Source: an uncultured Ruminococcus sp.
GTDB taxonomy: Bacteria > Bacillota > Clostridia > Oscillospirales > CAG-272
DNA: 5,436 bases
Assembly (NCBI GenBank): GCA_902797495.1
Contig: CADBTH010000070.1
Coordinates: 1-5,436 of the forward strand
Direction: 5' to 3'
Both the position numbers and the translations under genes were made by a program. A model generated the notes under the pieces. It made no database searches and was not told the origin of the DNA. It saw nothing but the letters and a program-made list of their open reading frames with translations. Below are positions 1-5,435 of the stretch, in pieces (the stretch's first letter is position 1; each line of letters starts with the position of its first letter).

Positions 1-1
1 A

Positions 2-1237
2 CTCGTAAAGCAGGTAAAGCACGTATACGAACACGTCCCGTTCTACAGGGCGCTGATGGACGAGAAGGGAGTGAAGCCGGAGGATATACACGGTATTGAC
101 GACCTCCATCTTCTGCCGTTCATCTCGAAGGCGGAACTCAGAGAAACTTACCCCTACGGAATGCTCGCAGTACCGCTCTCCGAGTGCGTCAGGATCCAGT
201 CCACTTCCGGTACGACGGGCAAGCGTGTAATCGCTTACTACAATCAGCACGACATAGACCTCTGGGAAGAATGCTGCGCGAGAGCGATCGTCGCGACCGG
301 CGGAACGAAGGACGATGTCGTACAGGTCTGCTATGGATACGGTCTGTTCACGGGCGGCGCGGGACTTCACGGCGGCTCCCATAAGGTCGGAAGCCTGACA
401 CTCCCGATGTCCTCCGGCAACACGGAGAGACAGATACAGTTCATGATGGATCTTAAATCGACGATCCTCTGCTGCACTCCGTCGTACGCCGCGTACATCG
501 GAGAAACGCTCAAGGAAATGGGATACGGCCCGGATGACATACCGCTCAGAGCGGGCATCTTCGGAGCTGAGCCGTGGACTCAGGAGATAAGAGAAAACAT
601 CGAGCAGCTAATGGGCATCAAGGCGTACGATATCTACGGTCTGACCGAAATGTCCGGCCCCGGCGTCGCGTTCGAGTGCGAGGAGCAGAAGGGCATGCAC
701 ATCAACGAGGACCACTTTGTCGCCGAGATAATCGACCCGAACACGGGCGAGGTGCTTCCCGACGGAACGAAGGGCGAACTCGTTTTCACCTGCCTCGACA
801 AGGAGGCGTTCCCGCTTCTGAGATACAGGACGAGAGATATCTGCGTGCTGAACAGAACTAAGTGTTCATGCGGACGTACTCACGTGAGGATGTCGAAGCC
901 GATGGGCAGAAGCGACGATATGATGATCATCCGCGGAGTCAACGTGTTCCCGTCCCAGATCGAAGCCGTTCTCATCAAAGAAGGCTTCTCCTGCAACTAT
1001 CAGATCGAGCTCGGCAGAGTCAACAACAGCGATACGTTCGACGTCTACGTCGAATTCCTTCCCGAACAGTTCGACGACACGGTCAAGAACGTCACCGCGA
1101 AGGAAAAGACGCTCCAGATGGCTCTCAGAAATATGCTCGGCATATCTCCTGCGGTGCATCTCGTAGCTCCGAAGACTATCGCGAGAAGCGAAGGAAAAGC
1201 AGTCAGAGTTATCGACAAGAGACGCCTGCACGACTGA
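2..1237 (+). CDS. paaK: Phenylacetate-CoA ligase (AMP-forming), 5'-partial
   Basis: This enzyme activates an aryl acetate (phenylacetate or a relative) with ATP and CoA to aryl-acetyl-CoA, AMP and pyrophosphate in the cytoplasm. The frame is open to the left edge and its first visible residues (VYEHVPFYRALMDEKGV) match the usual N-terminal region of PaaK, so the ATG at 56 is internal. About 20 residues are missing: 411 are visible against roughly 430 in the family. Visible motifs are the P-loop STSGTTGK (200-223), YGLTEMSGPG (635-664), RYRTRD (821-838), a Cys cluster C...CSC (842-871), the hinge region RGVNVFPSQIE (932-964) and the C-terminal SEGKAVRVIDKR with the conserved lysine at 1196-1198. 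It is the first visible gene of a plus-strand run with an ACT protein and an aminotransferase. The family is clear; the exact aryl substrate (phenyl-, hydroxyphenyl- or indoleacetate) cannot be read from sequence. Confidence 0.93.
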   Translation, partial: LVKQVKHVYEHVPFYRALMDEKGVKPEDIHGIDDLHLLPFISKAELRETYPYGMLAVPLSECVRIQSTSGTTGKRVIAYYNQHDIDLWEECCARAIVATGGTKDDVVQVCYGYGLFTGGAGLHGGSHKVGSLTLPMSSGNTERQIQFMMDLKSTILCCTPSYAAYIGETLKEMGYGPDDIPLRAGIFGAEPWTQEIRENIEQLMGIKAYDIYGLTEMSGPGVAFECEEQKGMHINEDHFVAEIIDPNTGEVLPDGTKGELVFTCLDKEAFPLLRYRTRDICVLNRTKCSCGRTHVRMSKPMGRSDDMMIIRGVNVFPSQIEAVLIKEGFSCNYQIELGRVNNSDTFDVYVEFLPEQFDDTVKNVTAKEKTLQMALRNMLGISPAVHLVAPKTIARSEGKAVRVIDKRRLHD

Positions 1238-1306
1238 CCTCACAAGGCTGAAGACGGAAGGATCAAACAAACATAACGCCTCACAGAGGCCGATAAGGAG
1301 GACAAA

Positions 1307-1720
1307 ATGGCTGTAAAACAGATTTCGGTTTATCTTGAAAACAAGCAGGGTACTATCTCCGACATCACAGATCTTCTCGCGGAAAACGGAGTCGATCTCC
1401 GCGCTCTCTGCATCGCGGACACTAAGACTTTCGGCATATTGAGGATCATCGCGGACGACGTAGAAAAAGCCGCGGATATAATCAGAGAAGCGGGACACAC
1501 GTTCAACGTCAGGGAAGTGGTATGCTTCTCGGTACCCGACGAAGCGGGCGGACTTGCGAAGGTGCTCCGCGCGCTCGACGACGGAGGGGTCAATATCGAA
1601 TATATGTACGCCGTGATCGCAAACAAGGCGGACAAGGCGCGCATCGTCGCGAGAGTCGACGACAACGAAAAAACGGAGACGATCCTGAAGGACGTGGGCA
1701 TCGAAGTTATTTCCGAATAA
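1307..1720 (+). CDS. Tandem ACT-domain regulatory protein
   Basis: This 137-residue protein consists of two ACT domains and nothing else. Repeat 1 (about residues 5-68) carries ENKQGTISDITDLLAENGVD; repeat 2 (about 72-136) carries DEAGGLAKVLRALDDGGVN. Each has the Gly-containing strand-helix turn where ACT domains bind amino acids at dimer interfaces. No catalytic domain is attached. The start is set by AAGGAGG at 1295-1301, five bases before the ATG. It lies 69 bp after paaK and 15 bp before the aminotransferase, within one apparent operon. Stand-alone double-ACT proteins of this kind are known next to paaK genes. By inference it senses an aromatic amino acid or related ligand and modulates a neighbouring enzyme; neither ligand nor partner is shown by sequence. 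Confidence 0.9.
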   Translation: MAVKQISVYLENKQGTISDITDLLAENGVDLRALCIADTKTFGILRIIADDVEKAADIIREAGHTFNVREVVCFSVPDEAGGLAKVLRALDDGGVNIEYMYAVIANKADKARIVARVDDNEKTETILKDVGIEVISE

Positions 1721-1735
1721 AGGCGGACAGTCAAA

Positions 1736-2929
1736 GTGATCAACATCAATAAAAAAGCCGAGTCGCTCGGTAAAGTGCGCTCGGTCATCAGAGATATTTT
1801 TGAATACGGAAACGCGAGAAGAAAAGAGATCGGCGCTGAAAACGTATACGACTTCAGCCTCGGCAATCCGAGCGTTCCCGCGCCGGAGGCGGTCGACGGA
1901 GCGATCCGCGATCTGCTTGACAACTGCGATTCGGTAGCGCTCCACGGATACACTTCCGCCGTAGGCGACGAGACCGTCCGCTCTCTTATCGCGGACGACA
2001 TCAACCGCAGATTCGACGCCGGTGTCACGAAGGACGATATTTACATGACGTGCGGCGCCGCGGCGTCTCTCACCGTTTCCCTCGGAGCGGTGGTGAACGA
2101 CGGCGACGAGGTCGTCGCCATCGCGCCTTTCTTCCCCGAGTACCGCGTATTTGCGGAAGCGGCGGGAGCAAAGCTCGTCGTCGTTCCCGCCGACACGGAG
2201 TCGTTCCAGGTTGATATCGCGTCTTTCGGGAATGCGCTCACCCCGAAGACGAAAGCGGTCATAATAAACACGCCCAACAACCCGACGGGAGCCGTCATCA
2301 AGCGCGACAGACTCGAAGCGCTCTGCGAAGTGCTGAAAAAGAAAGCGGCGCAGTTCGGGACGCACATTTACCTGATCTCGGACGAGCCGTACCGCGAGCT
2401 CGTTTACGACGACGCGACGGAAGTTCCGTACGTCGTGAATATGTACGACGACACTATCGTCTGCTACTCGTTCAGCAAGTCGCTCTCCCTTCCCGGCGAG
2501 CGTATCGGCTATATCGTAGTATCGAACAGAATGGAAGGCTGCCGCGACGTCTACGCCGCGGTGTGCGGATCGGGACGCGCGCTCGGATTCGTCTGCGCGC
2601 CGTCCACGATGCAGAGGGTCGTATCGAGGTGCCTCGGCATGACGTCCGATATATCCGTCTATAAAACGAACCGCGACCTTCTCTATGAGAATCTCACGTC
2701 TTACGGTTACGAGTGCGTATATCCGGACGGCGCTTTCTATCTCTTCGTAAAATCTCCCGAGGCGGACGCCACGGCGTTCTGCGAGAGAGCGAAAAAGTAC
2801 GAGCTTCTCCTCGTGCCGTCCGACAGTTTCGGCTGCCCCGGTTACGTCAGGATATCGTACTGCGTTTCCACCGATATGATCAAGCGCTCCCTGCCTTCTT
2901 TCAAAGCTCTGATCGAAGAGTATAAGTAA
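1736..2929 (+). CDS. PLP-dependent aminotransferase, class I/II
   Basis: A 397-residue fold-type I aminotransferase of the aspartate/aromatic superfamily, expected to transfer an amino group between an amino acid and a 2-oxo acid in the cytoplasm. Visible key residues are SLGNPS at 41-46, CGAAASL from residue 106 (phosphate-binding loop), NNPTG at 181-185, SDEPYR with D216 and Y219 (cofactor pyridine N and O3'), the Schiff-base lysine K248 in SFSKSLSLPGERIGY, and R372 in GYVRISYC (substrate carboxylate). All catalytic positions are present and the length is typical. It starts at GTG, with a weak AGGCGG site at 1721-1726 and a 9-base gap; no better start is nearby. It follows the ACT gene by 15 bp and is the last gene before a strong terminator. 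Context favours an aromatic amino acid as substrate, but aspartate or alanine specificity cannot be excluded. Confidence 0.92.
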   Translation: MININKKAESLGKVRSVIRDIFEYGNARRKEIGAENVYDFSLGNPSVPAPEAVDGAIRDLLDNCDSVALHGYTSAVGDETVRSLIADDINRRFDAGVTKDDIYMTCGAAASLTVSLGAVVNDGDEVVAIAPFFPEYRVFAEAAGAKLVVVPADTESFQVDIASFGNALTPKTKAVIINTPNNPTGAVIKRDRLEALCEVLKKKAAQFGTHIYLISDEPYRELVYDDATEVPYVVNMYDDTIVCYSFSKSLSLPGERIGYIVVSNRMEGCRDVYAAVCGSGRALGFVCAPSTMQRVVSRCLGMTSDISVYKTNRDLLYENLTSYGYECVYPDGAFYLFVKSPEADATAFCERAKKYELLLVPSDSFGCPGYVRISYCVSTDMIKRSLPSFKALIEEYK

Positions 2930-2944
2930 GCTTTATACAGTGAA

Positions 2945-2985
2945 TAAAAAACATCGGCGTTTGCATAAAACGCCGATGTTTTTTA
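2945..2985. terminator. Bidirectional intrinsic terminator between convergent operons
   Basis: A perfect hairpin has arms at 2945-2962 and 2968-2985 around a five-base loop (GCATA). The core arm is ACATCGGCGTTT, flanked by an A-run on the left that pairs with a T-run on the right. On either strand the GC-rich stem is therefore followed by a run of T. It lies 15 bp after the plus-strand aminotransferase stop and 12 bp after the minus-strand XRE gene stop, so it can end both operons. Confidence 0.93.
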
Positions 2986-2997
2986 CGTTTGCATAAT

Positions 2998-3597
2998 TTA
3001 TTTTCCTATCCGTCTTCCGATACCGAAGCTGAGCAGAATGATGATCTGCGCGGGCACTCCGATGATGAGGATGAGCCATATTTTCGGGGTCTTAACCGCA
3101 AAGCAGATACAGAGGAGAATGCTCCACATCAGAAGTGATACTATAAGTGCGCGTATCTTCTTCGTTCCCCATATGGAAGTGAAGACAAGAAGAACGGTAA
3201 GCGACACCGGGGCAGCACAGATGAATACCATCCAATTGCCGGCGTTTATTCGTATTCCGGAAATGCTGAAAATTATAAACAGCGCCGTTACGATCAGCCA
3301 TACCGATCCCGATGAGATCGCCGTTATGAGCAGACGGTTCTTCTTCGACTGCGCGTCTCTCGTCGCGGGTATCGCTTCGTTGCCGTCGTGCCATGAAAGG
3401 AGATAATCGACAGTCACGGAAAATAAGTCCGCGACCTGCTTGAGGATCGTCACGTCCGGTATCGATTCGCCTCTTTCCCACTTGGAGATCGCCTTGTCCG
3501 AATAGCACAACTTTTCGGCGAGCTCCGCCTGGGTCATTCCGTTATTCTTTCTGAGAGAGGCTATATTGGTTGCGATAATAATCTTCAGTTCGTCCAA
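2998..3597 (-). CDS. XRE-family HTH regulator with four C-terminal membrane helices
   Basis: A 199-residue protein with an N-terminal Cro/C1-type helix-turn-helix (about residues 6-65; GMTQAELAEKL and SDKAISKWERGESIPD are the classic helices) and a hydrophobic C-terminal half. Four predicted membrane segments lie near 88-112, 119-142, 148-167 and 172-194, with a basic linker (SKKNR) and a basic tail (GRRIGK). It should bind DNA while anchored in the membrane; the signal it senses is unknown. The start is TTG at 3595-3597, backed by AAAGGA at 3605-3610 with a 7-base gap. The next in-frame ATG, codon 21, would cut into the HTH, and an in-frame stop at 3622-3624 rules out upstream starts. It begins 24 bp after the glycosyltransferase stop on the same strand, so the two are probably co-transcribed. 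The family is certain; the target genes are not known. Confidence 0.9.
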   Translation of the reverse strand: MDELKIIIATNIASLRKNNGMTQAELAEKLCYSDKAISKWERGESIPDVTILKQVADLFSVTVDYLLSWHDGNEAIPATRDAQSKKNRLLITAISSGSVWLIVTALFIIFSISGIRINAGNWMVFICAAPVSLTVLLVFTSIWGTKKIRALIVSLLMWSILLCICFAVKTPKIWLILIIGVPAQIIILLSFGIGRRIGK

Positions 3598-3604
3598 GGG
3601 TACG

Positions 3605-3610
3605 TCCTTT
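3605..3610 (-). promoter_or_regulatory. Ribosome binding site deciding the TTG start of the XRE gene
   Basis: On the minus strand AAAGGA is followed by seven bases and then TTG. It lies in the 24-bp gap after the glycosyltransferase stop codon. No ATG or GTG start lies in frame between that stop and the TTG, so this site fixes the unusual start. Confidence 0.75.
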
Positions 3611-3621
3611 CGCAGAGGTGG

Positions 3622-4704
3622 TCAATCTTCTTTTTTCTTGAAGATGAACTTCTTCTGTATCAGGTAGTTGAGGAAGTACATCACGATATTGACAATAACG
3701 TAGGTGAGCGTGAACGAGAAGCTGTTGCCCTTGAGGATAGGAGTCAGGACGAACGCTTTGATTATAAAGATCGGGGTCGCGAGCGCGTAGAAACCGAAGA
3801 AAGCTCTTGCGAAGCTCTTGTTCGAGCGGAAGACCCACTTCTTGTTGATGACGAAATTTACGAACGAGCTGACGAGCCACGCGATCGTCATCGAAAGGGA
3901 ATAGGAGGAAAAGACCTTTGCAAAAAACCCGTCGCCGCTTATCGGATCGTTCTTGAACACGAAGAACTGAAATACGTGCGCGATGATGAAATCGATCAGA
4001 AAAGCGAACATGGAAGACGTTACCGCTTTCATGAAGTAGGAGTTCAGATAAATGATCTTGTAGATCTTGAGAGAGTCCTTGATCGGATTGAAGTGGGACG
4101 TCTCGTTGTCGTTCTCGTAGATCGTCTCTATCCCGACTTCTCCTATCGGTATCTTCTTCTCGGCGCAGTACATGAGCTGAGTCATCTCGTACTCGTATCG
4201 GTCGCCCTTCAGCCCGGAAAATTCCTTCAGATACTGCTTTCCGAAAGCGCGAAGCCCCGTCTGAGTATCCCTGACCTTTACTCCGGAGGCGAGCCTGAAA
4301 ACGAGGCGCGTGACGCTGTTGCCGAAGGCGGATCTCGCGGGGACTTTTCCCGTGAATTCGCGCGAGCCGATCACCAACCCTCCGACCTCGCGCACCTTTT
4401 TCGCAACCTTTTCAATGTCGTCGGGAGTGTGCTGACCGTCGGCGTCCGCGGTGATAATGTACTCGGCGTCCGGGAAGAGCTCGGGTATCTTCGAATAGCC
4501 GTACTTCAGAGCGCCGCCTTTTCCGCGGTTTTTCTCATATCGGAGGACTTTTGCGAATTCTGACGTTGCTTCGAAAACGCCGTCAAATTCTTTTCCGCTT
4601 CCGTCGTCTACGACCAGAACGTCGTAATCACGGCACAGCGTTTCGGCAAGTTTTGTAAGTCTCTCATCCGGCTTGTAGGCGGGGATGAATACCAGCGTAT
4701 CCAA
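3622..4704 (-). CDS. GT2 glycosyltransferase fused to a GtrA-like membrane domain
   Basis: A 360-residue protein. Residues 1 to about 200 form a family 2 glycosyltransferase of the dolichyl/polyprenyl-phosphate sugar synthase type. Visible are the opening LVFIPAYKP, VDDGS at 32-36 (nucleotide binding), the metal-binding DADGQ at 87-91, and DTQTGLRAF at 146-154. Residues about 225-355 form a GtrA-like domain with four predicted membrane segments (about 226-250, 263-286, 300-322, 330-350) and the family-like FVINKKWVFRS motif. It probably transfers a nucleotide sugar to a polyprenyl phosphate at the membrane, and the GtrA part may anchor or help flip the product for wall or surface glycan decoration. 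TTG at 4702-4704 is chosen because AAGGAGG lies nine bases upstream. An in-frame GTG at 4723-4725 would put that site inside the coding sequence and sit about five bases from the predicted transcript start. It is the first gene of a two-gene operon with the XRE regulator. Confidence 0.9.
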   Translation of the reverse strand: MDTLVFIPAYKPDERLTKLAETLCRDYDVLVVDDGSGKEFDGVFEATSEFAKVLRYEKNRGKGGALKYGYSKIPELFPDAEYIITADADGQHTPDDIEKVAKKVREVGGLVIGSREFTGKVPARSAFGNSVTRLVFRLASGVKVRDTQTGLRAFGKQYLKEFSGLKGDRYEYEMTQLMYCAEKKIPIGEVGIETIYENDNETSHFNPIKDSLKIYKIIYLNSYFMKAVTSSMFAFLIDFIIAHVFQFFVFKNDPISGDGFFAKVFSSYSLSMTIAWLVSSFVNFVINKKWVFRSNKSFARAFFGFYALATPIFIIKAFVLTPILKGNSFSFTLTYVIVNIVMYFLNYLIQKKFIFKKKED

Positions 4705-4713
4705 TTCGACCGT

Positions 4714-4720
4714 CCTCCTT
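4714..4720 (-). promoter_or_regulatory. Ribosome binding site deciding the TTG start of the glycosyltransferase
   Basis: AAGGAGG on the minus strand is followed by nine bases (ACGGTCGAA) and then TTG at 4704-4702. This full-strength site lies downstream of the GTG that gives the longest frame, so that GTG is unlikely to be used. The protein then begins MDTLVFIPAYKP, a normal N-terminus for the family. Confidence 0.85.
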
Positions 4721-4736
4721 TTCACGTATTTTATTT

Positions 4737-4765
4737 ATTCTATCATTTATTCTTTAACGTGTCAA
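4737..4765 (-). promoter_or_regulatory. Sigma-A-type promoter for the glycosyltransferase-XRE operon
   Basis: On the minus strand a perfect -35 box TTGACA (4765-4760) is separated by exactly 17 bp from the -10 box TAGAAT (4742-4737). The -10 box is preceded by TGA, an extended -10 element. Transcription would start near 4730, leaving a short leader that carries the AAGGAGG site. The position fits translation from the TTG at 4704. Confidence 0.85.
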
Positions 4766-4810
4766 TAATAAAGTTAAAAGATATTCCGTCAAAAAGTTTT
4801 TTATCATCTG

Positions 4811-4844
4811 TTGACAAACGGCTGAAAATGTGTCAAAGTATAAC
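4811..4844 (+). promoter_or_regulatory. Candidate promoter of the Rrf2 regulator gene, atypical spacing
   Basis: A perfect TTGACA at 4811-4816 lies upstream of a good -10 box TATAAC at 4839-4844, but they are 22 bp apart instead of about 17. No acceptable -35 lies 16-18 bp before TATAAC. Either the promoter is intrinsically weak and regulator-dependent, or the true boxes are different. The -10 box overlaps the dyad at 4839-4869. Confidence 0.45.
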
Positions 4845-4869
4845 CAACCTACCATGCAAGTTAGTTCTA
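4839..4869. promoter_or_regulatory. Imperfect dyad, putative operator of the Rrf2 regulator
   Basis: The arms AACCAAC (4842-4848) and GTTAGTT (4860-4866) are inverted copies with one mismatch, centred on 4854. Matches continue outward (TA at 4839-4840 with TA at 4868-4869) and inward (T4850/A4858, C4852/G4856). The dyad overlaps the probable -10 box and lies 24 bp before the regulator's ATG, where an autorepressor would be expected to bind. Length and symmetry fit Rrf2-family dimers, but I do not recognise it as a published consensus. Confidence 0.5.
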
Positions 4870-4892
4870 AATGAGGACAAGGAGACTGTGTA

Positions 4893-5318
4893 ATGATCTC
4901 AACAAAAGGGAGATATTCGATACGCATAATGATAGATCTTGCGGAACGCGCGGGAGGAGACTATATCCCGCTCAAAGAAGTTGCCGAAAGGCAGGGCTTG
5001 TCGCTGAAATACGTTGAACGGATCGTTCCCGTGCTGAAAGAAAAAGGGCTCGTGGACAGCGTTCACGGTAAGGGCGGCGGCTACCGCCTCACAAAAGATC
5101 CCGACAGATACACGCTCTGGGAAATACTGAATGCGACCGAGGGGGATCTTGCTCCCGTCGCCTGCCTTGAGCGCGGCGCCGCTCCGTGCGACAGAGCCGC
5201 GGAGTGCAAAACGCTCCCGGTGTGGAAGGATTACTATAAACTGACTAAAGACTACTTTTCGGGCATCACGCTCGCAGACCTGATGAGCGCGCCGATACCC
5301 GACAATTACGTGATCTGA
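4893..5318 (+). CDS. Rrf2/IscR-family transcriptional regulator with three-Cys cluster motif
   Basis: A 141-residue winged-helix regulator. It opens with the family signature MISTKGRYSIRIMIDLA. A winged HTH covers about residues 8-68 (IPLKEVAERQGLSLKYVERI is the helix-turn-helix, GKGGGYRL at 59-66 the wing), followed by a dimerisation helix near the C-terminus (about 107-125). Cysteines C91, C99 and C105 have the spacing C-x7-C-x5-C, which in IscR-like members holds a [2Fe-2S] cluster. It probably senses iron-sulphur status, oxygen or nitrosative/redox stress in the cytoplasm. The start is ATG with AAGGAG at 4879-4884 and an 8-base gap. A terminator follows 5 bp after the stop, so it appears monocistronic, with no cysteine desulfurase or scaffold gene visible beside it. 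A CymR-like role in sulphur metabolism is less likely because of the three cysteines. The family call is certain; the regulon is unknown. Confidence 0.93.
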   Translation: MISTKGRYSIRIMIDLAERAGGDYIPLKEVAERQGLSLKYVERIVPVLKEKGLVDSVHGKGGGYRLTKDPDRYTLWEILNATEGDLAPVACLERGAAPCDRAAECKTLPVWKDYYKLTKDYFSGITLADLMSAPIPDNYVI

Positions 5319-5355
5319 AAAAAGAGCCGATGCGGTTGCATCGGCTCGTTTTTTT
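5319..5355. terminator. Strong bidirectional intrinsic terminator after the Rrf2 gene
   Basis: A perfect 10-bp stem GAGCCGATGC/GCATCGGCTC (5324-5333 and 5338-5347) closes a GGTT loop and is followed by G and seven T. On the left an A-run (5318-5323) gives a six-base T-run on the minus strand. It can therefore also stop transcription arriving from the right-hand side, which hints at a minus-strand unit ending there. Confidence 0.92.
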
Positions 5356-5363
5356 ATAGGGGT

Positions 5364-5428
5364 CCTCAAGGCGAACAAAGAGAGCCTTGGGGTTCACGTT
5401 TATTTTGCACGCTTTTTCAGAACGTGGA
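5364..5428. other. Two consecutive hairpins at the right edge, possible structured RNA or 3' untranslated region
   Basis: Hairpin A pairs CCTCAAGGC (5364-5372) with GCCTTGGGG (5384-5392): nine pairs including one possible G-U, and an 11-base loop. Hairpin B pairs CACGTT (5395-5400) with AACGTG (5421-5426), extendable by two wobble pairs, around a 20-base loop. Neither is followed by a clear T-run on the plus strand, and no plus-strand start with a ribosome binding site is present. The structure could belong to a non-coding RNA that continues outside the window, or to the tail of a minus-strand transcript ending at the adjacent terminator. Function is not recognised. Confidence 0.3.
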
Positions 5429-5435
5429 AAAGTAC
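5400..5435 (-). CDS. Possible C-terminal tail of a minus-strand gene entering from the right
   Basis: One minus-strand frame is open from the right edge and encodes VLFHVLKKRAK before a TAA at 5402-5400. A basic tail like this is plausible as a protein C-terminus, and the bidirectional terminator at 5319-5355 would suit a convergent gene. Eleven residues are far too few to identify a family or to exclude chance, and the frame overlaps hairpin B. Confidence 0.2.
   Translation of the reverse strand, partial: VLFHVLKKRAK

Noticed and set aside
56..58. ATG as the start of the paaK gene
   Set aside because: The frame is open to the window edge and the upstream residues match the conserved PaaK N-terminal region. 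There is no ribosome binding site before this ATG, so the gene is cut by the window.
1278..1290. Small hairpin GCCTC-ACA-GAGGC between paaK and the ACT gene
   Set aside because: A five-pair stem with a three-base loop and no T-run is too weak for a terminator, and it sits just upstream of the ACT ribosome binding site. It could affect translation slightly, but chance is as likely.
866..2365. A 499-codon open frame on the minus strand opposite paaK, the ACT gene and the aminotransferase
   Set aside because: It spans parts of three clear plus-strand genes and their intergenic gaps, is rich in Arg, Asp and Val with no recognisable domain, and has no independent promoter. It is a codon-bias shadow.
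3976..4563. A 195-codon plus-strand frame inside the glycosyltransferase gene
   Set aside because: It lies wholly antisense to the well-supported GT2-GtrA gene, its translation is low-complexity (Arg, Val, Leu, Asp rich), and no ribosome binding site precedes it.
4723..4725. GTG as the start of the glycosyltransferase
   Set aside because: It lies upstream of its own best ribosome binding site and about five bases from the predicted transcription start. The TTG at 4702-4704 fits both.
4871..4892. Upstream ATG (4871) as a leader peptide or longer Rrf2 start
   Set aside because: It is out of frame with the Rrf2 gene, has no ribosome binding site, and overlaps the AAGGAG site used by the ATG at 4893.
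4899..5378. A 159-codon minus-strand frame covering the Rrf2 gene
   Set aside because: It runs through the terminator hairpin and antisense to a clear Rrf2 family protein, with no recognisable domain of its own.
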